Source: Ursus arctos
Lineage: Eukaryota; Chordata; Mammalia; Carnivora; Ursidae
Reading direction: 5' to 3'
Length of the DNA stretch: 64,000 bases
Assembly: GCF_023065955.2 (NCBI RefSeq)
Contig: NW_026622874.1
Location: 4,756,001-4,820,000, forward strand
The position numbers were made by a program, and so were the translations under genes. The notes beneath the pieces were generated by a model, which ran no database searches, was not told the origin of the DNA, and worked only from the letters and a program-made list of their open reading frames with translations. Numbering within the stretch: position 1 is the stretch's first letter; each line of letters begins with the position of its first letter. Shown here piece after piece: positions 33,965 through 44,557 of the stretch.

Positions 33965-34060
33965 TATGACAGATGATGAAATAAATCAGAGAGGCTGAAT
34001 GACTTGCCCGAGGCTGCTCAGTCTGTCAGGCACAGAATGGACTAGAATCCAGTGGAAGAA
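33965..34060 (-). repeat. MIR fragment
   Basis: Plus strand reads GACAGATGATGAAATAAATC, TGAATGACTTGCCCGAGGCT, GCTCAGTCTGTCAGGCACAG: MIR core in reverse. Confidence 0.7.
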
Positions 34061-34109
34061 TCATCCAGTACTTTTTCCACATTACCATTTGGCCCACCTC
34101 TAACACAAC

Positions 34110-34521
34110 ATTTGTGACAGTTAATGTTATGTGTCGATTTGACTGAGCCAGAGGGTGCCCGGGTATTTGGTTAGATATTATTCTGGGTATGTGTGTGAGG
34201 CTGCTTTTGGATAACATTCACATCTGAATCAGCAGATTGCCCTCCCCAGTGTGGGTGGGTCTCACCCAATCACTTGAAGGCCTGAAGGGCACAAAGTCTG
34301 ACCCTACCACAAGGAAGAAGGAACTCCTCCTGCCAACTGACTTTGAGCTGGGACATTGTTCTTTTCCTCCTGCCTTTGGACTCAAGTGGAAGCCTGGCTC
34401 TTCCTGGGTCAGACTGGATTTCACCAGGGGTCCCCCACTTACCAACTGCAGGTCTGAGGACTTCTCAGCCTCTACAATCACACGAGTCAAATCCTTATAA
34501 TAAATATCCCCCCACTACTCC

Positions 34522-34558
<37 letters not shown>

Positions 34559-34595
34559 CGTTGTGCTCTTTCTCTAGAGAACCCTAATACAATAT
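34110..34595 (+). repeat. Ancient interspersed repeat, family not named, carrying an (AC)n array
   Basis: Recognisable mammal-wide repeat: starts ATGTGTCGATTTGACTGAGCC-like (34129-34148), has GTGGGTGGGTCTCACCCAAT, TTGAGCTGGGACATTG, GACTTCTCAGCCTCTACAAT, and ends TCTAGAGAACCCTAATACA. I recall this consensus but not its database name. Confidence 0.7.
34525..34557 (+). repeat. (AC)n microsatellite
   Basis: About 16 AC units inside the ancient repeat. Confidence 0.97.
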
Positions 34596-34599
34596 TAAA

Positions 34600-36244
34600 T
34601 TTTTAGCTCAAAAGAGGAAAGAAAGTGGTCTCAATGAACATGGTGGACACTGTCGATCAGCTACGCAAAAGCCATTCACAGCCTTCCTCTCCCTTGTCTT
34701 CCTCTAGTTTAAAGGCTGAAAACCTAAAATGTAGTTTTCTCCCCTCTTTTACAGCTAACAGGGGTCATACGACAGAGCTCTGAACAATCACGTGTAGGTG
34801 GAAATCCCTACGAGCTCTGCCCTTTGTTCTTGCCTTTTATCACCCTTCTTCTTCGCGTCTAGAGCTAGGACGCACTAACGGAGGGTTGAGGGCGCCAGTT
34901 ATCCTGGGACCATTTTAGTTGGGTTACCTGTTATTTGAGGCTCAGTCTTTCCCTAATAGATAATTCTACCCTGATTTCAACTATATCAAAAAACCCAAAA
35001 GTGAACATGACCCCGATTTTAATAAAATACAAGCACCTATCCAAGAAATCTTCTGTGGTTCTACAATACAGATGGCGTGTAAGAGGCACTAAATCCAAGA
35101 CCTCCCCTTCAAGGAGGCTGGCAGGAAGACCGCTGCTTCTTGCCATTGCAGACGACAGTCTAGGGAGAAATCCCAGGGGATCCCCTGTAATTCTGGCACT
35201 CGTGGCTGTCGCAAAAGGTTAACGCTCAAGTGGACTGAATCTTGGGCAGATATTAGCGGTGGATCTGACTTTTCCCATTTAGCGCCTTTCTTTCTTTTTC
35301 ATTAAAAACTAATCGTGTTCACGGATTCCTGCCTTGTTAGAATGAGCACAAGGCGCCTGAGCTCCTGCAGCGACAACGGCAGCCTCCCTCCGCCGGAGCC
35401 AGTGCCAGAGACTGCAGGCGGCTCTAGGGTGGAGCGGAAGGAGCACGCGATTCAGTCACAAGATCTAAGTGTGAGCCTTGGTTCTGCCACATTTTCTTCA
35501 CCCTCTCCCACAAGCACACCTCTGGACCTTTCTGAGTTGCAGCTCCAAATTCACAATTATTGAGTTAAATGACATAGTGATTACAAAAGAATTCCCACAA
35601 ATGCTAAACACTCTGCAAAAGTAAGATTGACTCAGATGCCTCGACTGTGCGCAAGGCCAAAGTCAACAGGTTCAACGTGAGGAAAGCACACGAATAACAG
35701 GAGAAAAGTTCATTCATTCTCCTTTTTTTCCTGAACCTAAGTTCATTCATTGTCTTCATGGCATTGACTTGGGCTCTTCTTCCTTTCTCAGAGACTTCAA
35801 GTTGCTAGAGATAAGTGATCTCTCTCTGCTGTAAGTGTTACAGCAAAAAGCCTTACAGAACAAATTGCAAGGAATTAAAAAACTAGGAATGACGCGGTAC
35901 ATTTGCTGAACAGCCATCATGCAACCTAAGCCTCCTGCTGAAGTCTCGAGCAGTGCCCCGGCCTTCAATGTCCCTTTCATTACACGTTTAATGCCTATAT
36001 TGCCCCTAGAATCACTGCTCCGTGGGATCCCTACCTGAGATTAAACCTCTCACTGCCTCTTGGGTGATACAAGTTCACGGAGATAGCACACAGGCCTCGT
36101 GCTGCACTGTTTCTATCTAACTAAGTCTCCCACACTGCACTGAGAGGCATTTCCTTGTGGATTAATGAAAGAAAAGCAGGGTCCGCTCAGAGGTCACAGG
36201 CATCGTGCCTGGGAGATGCTCCAAGCTGCTTCCACCCCACATAC
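34600..36244. other. Intron 8, sequence up to the exon 8 donor
   Basis: Mostly unique. 35430-35640 has a weak MIR-like order (TAAGTGTGAGCCTTGGTTCTGCC then ACCTTTCTGAGTTGCAG). Otherwise nothing recognised. Confidence 0.5.
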
Positions 36245-36355
36245 CTTGTCTTGGGTTTGGCATCGGAAACAGTCACATTCGAAACAGTACTGGTCCCTCA
36301 GCTGCTTCCGGCGCTCCTCACTGGTCATCAGCATATCCAGGTAGCAGATGGTGAG
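36245..36355 (-). CDS. SMYD3: SMYD3 coding exon (probably exon 8): catalytic Tyr and post-SET zinc cysteines
   Basis: The exon is 111 nt, exactly 37 codons, phase 0 at both ends. It encodes LTICYLDMLMTSEERRKQLR and then DQYCFECDCFRCQTQDK, human residues about 235-271. The Tyr of TICY (about 239) is the catalytic tyrosine of the SET domain. The CxCxxC group (about 261, 263 and 266) makes the post-SET zinc site together with the Cys of NHSC in the previous exon. The sequence looks identical to human as I recall it. The acceptor tract is almost pure C (CCCCCCACCCCCAG) and the donor is AAG-GTATGT. Introns of 8.1 kb and 29.8 kb flank it. Loss of this exon would remove catalysis while keeping the frame. 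Confidence 0.97.
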
Positions 36356-37139
36356 CTGGGGGGTGGGGGGCACAGAGGAGAGGGTTACGGGGCTGCAGTG
36401 CTTATCGTCTTAACACATGCTTACTATCACTGCTGAGTATTTAAGCAAAACACGTTTCTGTGACACACCAAAAAGCGCAAAAAGGAAAGATACTACTTAC
36501 AGTCTCTCCACGCAAATAATCACATGTAAAATGTTAATGCATTACCTTCCGGTCTTTGTTGTGTGGTGGGCCGTACATTATATACTTATTTTAAAGACTT
36601 GGACTCCTGACCTCTATACACTTTTACGCCTCGCCTTTTATTCACCAGACGAGAGAACGTTAAGAGCTGGCGTGCGTGGGGTAAGACTAGGGTTGGGTAG
36701 TAAAAGCCATAACCGCTCGCAGTCAGAGGCCAGGCAGATTCCGGCCCCCAGAGGGGCGGCAGACGACGCACCCAGGTGCTCTTAAATCCTAATCAGTCCT
36801 GCAGCCTCATGGAATTGAGGTCAACCAAATTTGGTGGCTTTGAAGTTAGGAGACTATTTTACTTGTGACTAGGTCGATTTAAAGAAAAAAAAAAAAAGGA
36901 ATAATTTCCAAGTAGGGAGAACGAATGTCAGAATGTGATCCTAGATGGAAGCTCTGAAGCTGGCTTTCTTGGGCCCTTTCAAACAGTAATTATCTTGTCT
37001 CGGATGGTGAAAGGTGAGGGTTCCCTGTCGCCGTCAAGTTCCACCTGGAGTCACAGGTCTTTAGGTAACATTGTGATGTTCGCACATCCCCCACTCGACC
37101 AGACGTACGTGCACTGAAAGGCCAATTCAACATATACAG
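36356..37139. other. Intron 7, sequence upstream of the exon 8 acceptor
   Basis: Begins with the C-rich acceptor tract of exon 8 (G-rich on the plus strand, 36356-36371). A run of 13 A occurs near 36886. No repeat recognised. Confidence 0.6.
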
Positions 37140-37640
37140 GATGGCGCTTCTGATCCCTCCCAGTCTGTTCCAGCCCCGCTGAAGCCATCCCAGTCTCAGC
37201 GGACAGCAATGTATCTTCCATGTCCTTCAAGCAGAAACCTCAAAGTCATCCTTGACTTCTCCCTCCCTTTCACACTCTCACCCAATCCACCAGGAAATTC
37301 TGTGTGCTCAACCTTAAAAATATATCCAGAATCACCCACTTTCTACCTCTCCCAATGTGACCGTCCTCGTCTGAGTCACCTTCCTCTCTTGCCCACAAAG
37401 CGAGCAAGTCTCATAGCCTGTCTTCCTGCTTCCCCCGACCCCCCTGCACTCCGCCCTCTAGCCGGTGATTCTCACTGATTCTCTTCAAACCTAAGACAGA
37501 TTGTAAGACAGATCAGCTCTTCCCTGTGCTCAAAATGCTCCAACAGCCCCCCTTTTGCTTACGGACCAAGTCCTGACAAGGGATCCCACAGCACGACTCA
37601 GTGCGCAGTTCCAGGGCCTGTGTCACCAGTCCCTGGTAAT
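37140..37640 (+). repeat. L2 LINE fragment
   Basis: L2 order in sense: CTCAAAGTCATCCTTGACTTC, CACACTCTCACCCAATCCACC, AAAAATATATCCAGAATCACC, CTTTTGCTTACGGACCAAGTCC. Confidence 0.65.
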
Positions 37641-37816
37641 GTCAGGAAACAAATGCAAAGGAACGTGTAGAAACTTCTACAGGAATCTGGTAAGAAACTT
37701 TATGTGACTCTAATAAAACATTGGGCTTTTAGCTCCTATATTTTTAAAATTTCATTTTTCTAGTAATTTATTTTCATGAAATTTTACAAAAATACTAGTC
37801 AGCAATGGATAAGGAC

Positions 37817-37849
<33 letters not shown>
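37817..37849 (+). repeat. (TAA)n microsatellite
   Basis: Eleven uninterrupted AAT/TAA units. Confidence 0.98.
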
Positions 37850-37852
<3 letters not shown>

Positions 37853-39339
37853 CCAGCCCAGTTCCCTCTCTAAGCACCACCTCCCCACCAGCCCTCACTC
37901 CTTCTGTCCCCATGCACCCCACACCCCCACACCCGACAACCACATTGGCTATTTCCCTTTTGCTGCCCCCAGAATCCACAACAGGACCCCCTCACCTGTG
38001 CTAGGTTTCAGTCAGTCCCGCTTCCTCACTGAGGTCCAACCTGAAACCCCTGCTTAAAATAAACAAACTGACCCCCACGCTGACTGGGGCCCCTTGTCCC
38101 CTCACACTTTTCTACTTTTCTCTTCTCGGTAACAGATGTCCGCTTGTCACATACTGTGTTCAGTACTTCTGTATTTGCTTTTACATGTAGAAAGTAATCC
38201 AGGGGGTGTCTGGGGGGGCTGGAAGTGGAGGCGCTGCAGGACAGGAAGAGGCAGGACCATCCACAGCAGGAGGTGACAAAAGCTCCCTAAAGGAAAAATT
38301 CCCGAGTGTTTTTTCTTAGACTTCAAAGAAAGCATCCCATGTCTATAAAGCGCGATCTGGAAAGCATGGCAGGGCAGAGAAGGCCATCCTCTTTGACAGA
38401 AAACATAACTTTGGGCGGGCCTCAGTGGAAAAGGGGCCTGGTCAGCCAGCCAGAGCTGTCCCACCCCCCATGGCCATCCCGGTCTGGCTGGGTGGCTCTC
38501 TCTAGACCCTTCCCGCGTTAGGCAACTACATCGCGCTGCTCTGAAACACAGAAGTTAAGAGTACGTGGCCTCAACAAGTGTAAACAACGGTGTTACTGAA
38601 CATCTTCTACGTGCCAGGCACTCACGGAGCGAGGCAGCACGAGACAGTGAAAATCAGCAAAGGCCCGGGATTTGCACCCACATCCCTTGATTCAAGCCGG
38701 ATAATCTTTTTACAATACGGCTGCTTCTCATCCTTCTGGGGGCTGAATGGACACTGGCTTCTTGAGGGGCTGCGCCGACATCAACCCTAAAATGCGTAAG
38801 CTCGCATGACGCAGTGTTCAATGACAACTGGGCTCCTTCGGATTTAAGTCTCTAACTCCTTTTTTTGCTTTGTGATCTGAAGCCAGGGCTGCCTGGGAGA
38901 TGCCTGATACAGGCACGTTCCTCTTGCTTACAGACAACACTACGTTCCAAATTCCGAATAACCAATTTCGAAGCACGCTTTTGAAACCGCCTGTCAGTAA
39001 GTCTGGGGCAGCATATGCATTCATCTGGTCTCACCAGGCTCGAGGGCCCTGTGTTTCTTACGTGATGTGATGGTACAATGAACTGAACTCCATGCTCCCT
39101 CTTGGGTTGGCTCTGGGACTCTCCTTCCTAATCCAGCCCAATGGCTCTTAGTCATCAGGCCCTGCCATCAGATCAGATCAACTGGCAGTAGTTACTGGGG
39201 AGCACGATGTGCCCGGTGTGAAGCCAACAAATCTAGGGCCAGAGAAGGAAGTTTGGCTACCCCAAGACTTAATTACAAGGGCGAAAACTCATGAGTGATC
39301 ACGCCAGGCAGTGAATGGGCAACAGACTAGTTATTCCAT
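37850..39339. other. Intron 7, no firm feature
   Basis: Unique-looking sequence; 38585-38700 may be a heavily decayed MIR. No gene recognised. Confidence 0.5.
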
Positions 39340-39590
39340 TTAACCCCACTAAATAGACCCTGACAGCCTCCGTCACTCCCCTGTAACTGCCTGTGACCGC
39401 GACCTGGACTGGGCTATAGCTTTCTAACGGGCCTCCCTACGGCCTGTGGTCTAGCTCTCGTCTTCGAAACTACTCTCAGAGATCTTCCTAAAACCCCAAT
39501 CTGATCACATCATTTCCCTACATGAAGCTTTTTGGTGGCTTCTCACATCCAAGTTCACAAAATACACCGGGTCAAAACTGAAGGTCTCAA
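39340..39590 (+). repeat. Probable L2 fragment
   Basis: GGGCCTCCCTACGGCCTGTG, AAAACCCCAATCTGATCACATC, GGTGGCTTCTCACATCCAAG follow the L2 3' order. A run of ten G lies near 39620. Confidence 0.5.
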
Positions 39591-40264
39591 TGGCAACATG
39601 TTTTTATTCATATTTTCGGGGGGGGGGGGAGCACCATAGGTTACTAACGGGCAATGACAGTGAAATCATTTTATCAGCCAAAGATAAAAAACCTTTCCTG
39701 AAGACTCACTGGTTCACCACTTTTCAGGAAGAATCTGCTCACTGCACGTAGGGCTCACGTAGCAGGAACGTACACGTGAAACTCTGCCACTAATCAGCGG
39801 ATGCTTTAATGGCATAGAACAAACTCGTATTAACATATTAATGCCACTGACCATTGCTTTGCCATTTCAGAGCAGCTTTTACGGGAAATGTGGTAAATCA
39901 CTTACAACATTAGAGTAATATCATAAAAGATATTTGCTGGATGTTGGATATATTGCTTACTTGAAAATTTCAAGGCAAAGGAACCCCTTTTCCAAGAAGC
40001 CCATCTTTTCATTATGTACAACAGAGTGGGTAAGGAGGCCAAATTAAAATTAGACTTGGTTTTCATTTCTGGAATCACACTGTCACAATTATAAATTTTT
40101 CTGCAGATACTGGCTCTGAACTGAAAACAAGACTGCAAATCTCACTTCTTTTTAAAATCACACCTGAGTGTTAGTCTTTCTCTTCTCGTTGTCACACCCT
40201 TGTACTTGGTCATTAGCAAACCCTGCTATTTCTAGCTTCTAAACATTCTATTCTTCAGATCACC
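39591..40264. other. Intron 7, no feature recognised
   Basis: AT-rich unique-looking sequence between L2 pieces. Confidence 0.5.
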
Positions 40265-41160
40265 CACCGTGAGCTGCCACCTGAATGCCTCCTGACTTCA
40301 GGGTGCCATTGCCACCTCTTGCTTGGGTTACTGCATCAGCCTGACCCTCACTGGCCCAACCTTGCTTACACATGGAAAATCTGATCACACAGTTCCTCTG
40401 CTTCAGTGGGGCCCCACTGCCTGTCCCCAAGCGCTTCACGAGTACCTACTAAGTGTCCTATAGACCAGACACTGTTAGGAGTTCCTTACTAAGGCCCCCA
40501 TGGGTTCCTACAATCACGTCTGCATATCCCCTCATCGGCTGGTCACATTCAAAGTCTTCAGTCTCCTGATAAAAACGCTTCCTTGAACTCCCCATTCTGT
40601 CCCTTGTCTCTGTGTCTTTGTCTAGAACACCTTCCCCTGTCTCAGCCAACCTGAATTCTGTGGCTCCTTCAAGAGTCTAAATCACTGGGGCGCCTGGGTA
40701 GCACAGTCGTTAAAGCGTCTGCCTTCGGCTCAGGGCGTGATCCCGGCGTTCCGGGATCGAGTCCCACATTGGGCTCCTCTGCTGGGAGCCTGCTTCTTCC
40801 TCTCTCACTCGCCTGCTGTGTTCCCTCTCTCACTGGCTGTCTCTCTGTCACATAAATAAATAAAAATCTTTAAAAAAAAAAAAAAAGAGTCTAAATCACT
40901 TCTCTGGAAGGCTTTCTTACCCGCTCCCCCACCCCTGCCCCCACCACCACTTGGGTGCCCCTGATCTGACCGTCTATAAAGCCCTGTGTACTTTATACTA
41001 TCGTACCTTCCATATTCTGTTACTGTTTTCTGCCCTATGTCAGTTTCCTCATTTACACCTTGAGCTCCTGAGGGCAAGGCTGGGTCTTACTCATCTTTGT
41101 ATTCCCAGTGCCCACCCCACAGCATGACACCCAATAAGTAGGCAGTGAATTTGTCAAATG
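40265..41160 (+). repeat. L2 LINE 3' region, interrupted by a SINE
   Basis: L2 sense phrases: TTGCTTACACATGGAAAATC, then after the SINE CACCTTGAGCTCCTGAGGGC, GTCTTACTCATCTTTGTATTCC, CAGTGCCCACCCCACAGC and the AATAAGTAGGCAGTGAAT 3' end. The SINE at 40687 splits it. Confidence 0.65.
40687..40884 (+). repeat. Can-SINE, young arctoid-type subfamily, with target-site duplication
   Basis: GGGGCGCCTGGGTAGCACAG head, GCTGGGAGCCTGCTTCTTCC motif, A-rich tail. Perfect 16-bp duplication AAGAGTCTAAATCACT at 40671-40686 and 40885-40900. Confidence 0.97.
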
Positions 41161-42639
41161 ACTTAGCACATAAGTAAAGAGGGCTGAGAGAAGAAACAGA
41201 CTGTTTTAATGCCATGACAATTTAAATTAAAACTATGATGGATACGGACATGCTCAGTTTATGCAAATCACATGTCTTCCAGTTGTCTGGCTCCAGAGGC
41301 TGCTGGCAGCCAGGGCCGTTATTCCTAACAGCTACAACCTCTTCTGACCAGGAATTCCCACGAGGGTGGCCCACGGGGGCTGTGCCTCAAACCTTACTAT
41401 AAACCTCTCTATACTAGATGAGGAGACAAAAACCCCAAAGCAAAACCAAACCAAACCAACAGACCCAACAACAGCATCGCAGGGGAAATCCTGAAGCAGC
41501 AAAGTGTTAGAGACGGAGCTGCTTTGAAGGGAAGGGTCTGAAAGTGGTCCAAGGGGTGGCTTCATGTGCAGAGAAACAAAGGGCAGGAAATGTCCATGGT
41601 GACTTCTACTGTGAAATCCACACAAATTCCCAGCTCTCCTGAACTGAGGCCCAAAATGTTCTCAGCTCAAACTGGCAACGGCTGGCTTTCGTGTTACTTT
41701 CTTTCTGGGGCCCGTGGGACACACCTGAGAATTAGTGGTAGTTTTAAAAACGGCTCTAACATTCTATTTCACCTCTGGCTCTGCCTGTAGCAAGCCTTAT
41801 TTACTCCCTCAACAGACACAGAGTAAGGACCTTCTCTATAAGAAGCACTCTGCGGTCTTCCCTCGGGGAGCCTATATTCCGGGACTCACATCCCAGGGAG
41901 CACATGCTAGAACTGGGGGCTCCCCGATGAGCAATAAAGTCAAGATGCAAAGTTGATCCTATGAAACTGCCAAAAACTTCTAAATTTACTTCTTTGCTCA
42001 GTTGAACTACAGCAAATATTTGCACAAGAAAAAGGAACTACCTCTCTTAATCTCAAAATGTCATTTCTCCTGGTTCTCCCTCTGCCCCACCTCTGCCCCA
42101 AGGGGTCAGTTTGAAATGTGCAGGGGGAATATCAGGTGTTTGGGGTGGGGGGAGGGGCGCCGCAGGCATTAACTGAGCAGAGATTCAGGACACAAACGTC
42201 CTACACAACGAACAGCTGACCCATCCAGGATGCCAACAGTTAGTTCCCTCGGTGACAAGCACTCCTGGTCTTTCTGGAAGCTCATTTGAATGGAAGTCAA
42301 GTCAACAATGAGCCACGAGTGCCTCCTGGGTGCAAGGCCAAGTACTGGGTACTAAAGGAGATTTGGAAGTAAGACAATGGCCTAAGTCCTCATGACGCTT
42401 AATGGCCGAACAGAGAAGGCCCAGAAGAGCCAGAGGAGATCTCTAAGTGAAAGATATTTCCTTTAATCTGGGAAATCGGGAAGAGGTTTATAGAAGAGAT
42501 GATGTGTGAAAGGACCTGGAAAGGTGTGTGACAATAACAGAGGAAAATGGGGGAAGGGGACAACTGTGCAGACAAAATGTCACTCACCAAGACATGCACG
42601 ATGGGGTGGGGAAATTTTTATTTTCTGGGGAAAAAAAAA
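41161..42639. other. Intron 7, unique sequence
   Basis: No diagnostic repeat. An octamer ATGCAAAT sits at 41261-41268. 42300-42560 may be a decayed L2 in reverse. Confidence 0.5.
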
Positions 42640-43002
42640 ATCAAGCTCATAGCCACAGAGAACAGATCGGTCATTGCCAGAGGGGGGAGTGGGGTGCAAA
42701 ATGGATGAAGCGGGTCAAAAGGTACAAAGTTCCGATGATAAAGTTAGCCAGTCCTGGGGGTGTAAGGTAGAGCACGGCAACTACAGTTAACAATACCGCA
42801 AAGCATATTTGAAAGTCACTAAGAGAGTAAATCTTCAAAGTTCTTACCATAAGAGAAAAAATTTCTGTAACTAGGTTTGGTGCCGGATGTTAAGTGGACC
42901 TACTGTGGTGATCATTTGACAATAGGCACAAACACTGAACCACTGTGTGACACGCCAGAAACATACAGAATGTCGTATGTCGATCACGCCTCGACTAAAC
43001 AA
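42640..43002 (+). repeat. Old L1 3' UTR fragment
   Basis: GGTCATTGCCAGAGGGGGGAG, CTACAGTTAACAATACCGC, AGTGGACCTACTGTGGTGAT, AGAATGTCGTATGTCGATC, then TCGACTAAACAAAA: order typical of L1M 3' UTRs. Confidence 0.85.
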
Positions 43003-44454
43003 AATTATCTTCCGAACAAGACGGTATGAAAGGACTTAGAGGGAGAGCCTCCCCTTGTCGGGAAGCTGCTGTGTTAAGTATCACGTGATAACGGACCTGA
43101 GTCTGCAGGGCCCGATGCCGAGCCCAGTTATTTCGTGTCCAGCAAGAGGAAGGATTTGCTTGTTGGTCCAGCGATGGAAGGAAGAGGATGTGAAGAAAAG
43201 TGAAATCGGCACCAAAAAACAAGACTTTTTTTCAACTACATGAAAACCAACCAAGGAAAATAATGGGTAAAAGCCAAGCCCAGAACACAAGGCATAGGAA
43301 AATCTCTTTGTTGTTCCTGAAAATTCTGACTGTTTCTGATTTTGTTTGCCTCTCCAGTTATTGATTTTTTTAACTTCGTAAATCACCCTCCTACCAGAAG
43401 CAGGGGCATCATTTTTGAGGAGGAGTCGGCCCTCAGCTCCTGCACTAATGCTGCTGCAAACGGACGGGGCCCCCCTTTCTTACTTGCCTTGAAATCACAT
43501 GAGGGCCTAGAACAGAAAACGTAATTCTCCATCTTGTTGACAGATACCCCAGTGTACTGAGCACAGGGGTCCTAAAAGTGGGAAACAGAGTTAAGTGGCT
43601 GTGTAAGAGACAGCTTATTCAGTGGAAAATCAGATCGGAGGGGGTCTGACCGAAGCCAAATCCCTGTCTACGTAAAATACAGTGCCCCCGAGCCTAGGTT
43701 TTATTGGCTGAGTGCCGCAAAAATGCAATAAAAGCTTATGATACTCTGCTTTCCTTGCAATAAATATCCACTTTAGCAAATTGGTAGGTGGAAGGAAACT
43801 AGGTTCTAAAGAGTGTAAATACCTATAACCCCACGCTCGGGGTGGTTTCGTGTGCAAACTCTGGGGGATCAGCAGCCCCGGGGACAGCTCATCCAGCTGC
43901 CTCGTGAGACCTGGCACTTCGGAGAAGGTTCTTCTTCCCAAGAGGCAGGTGTGGGAGGCTACAACCCTGAAGGGTCAAGGCTAAGTCACTGCTGGCCTCT
44001 CTGCCCTTCACATCTTTGCTAACCAATCACACAGAGACATCGAGAGGTCTCCAAAGACCCCACGACCACGTGAACAAGTAAATCTTGTTTGCTTTCTTGC
44101 CACGAAGGTACACATGAGTCACCTGCAAAATGGGGGGGCCCTGGGGTAAGTAAGCCCTTGGGATCCCCATTCACAATCTGGGCCGTGCTCCTGCCCACGG
44201 ACACTCCGTCACATGATCACACCCCTCTCTTGCCCACATACAAGAGGAGCTGCGGATCCCCAGAGAAACGGTGGTCTACAAAAGCAGTCCATCCGTAATC
44301 CTAGACAAGGACTGAAGGGCAAATCGGTCGCTGGACAGACGCATTATGGCTCTTCTCCGTGGTGGAAGGATCGGGACATGCTGTCCCTCAGGCATAGCTG
44401 AGAGGCTCTCTGATGCAAAAGGAGGCCTGGTGGGGGGACAAGCAGGTGGCTTAC
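43003..44454. other. Intron 7, sequence down to the exon 7 donor
   Basis: Unique-looking; no gene or diagnostic repeat recognised. Confidence 0.55.
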
Positions 44455-44557
44455 CTCCTCTCCGGCCTCAATGTCCCGGACAGCTCGCAGCAAGAGGTGG
44501 GGCCCATTGAACACAATGGAACAATTGGGGTCACAGCTGTGATTGAGTAAAGACATA
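44455..44557 (-). CDS. SMYD3: SMYD3 coding exon (probably exon 7): NHSC cofactor/zinc motif
   Basis: The exon is 103 nt. Its first base completes the serine codon from the previous exon, and it ends on a codon boundary at GAG, before the donor GTAAGC. It encodes MSLLNHSCDPNCSIVFNGPH and on to RDIEAGEE, human residues about 201-234. The NHSC motif (about 205-208) is the SET-domain signature: Asn and His contact S-adenosylmethionine, and the Cys is one of the four ligands of the post-SET zinc. The GEE turn leads into the catalytic-tyrosine strand of the next exon. Compared with human as I recall it, Met replaces Ile at about 201 and Ala replaces Val in DIEVGEE. The acceptor is CTTTCCTCCAG with a pyrimidine-rich tract upstream. 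All key residues are intact. Confidence 0.97.

Noticed and set aside
41261..41268. Octamer ATGCAAAT as a POU-factor site
   Set aside because: A single 8-bp word is expected by chance about once per 65 kb per strand.
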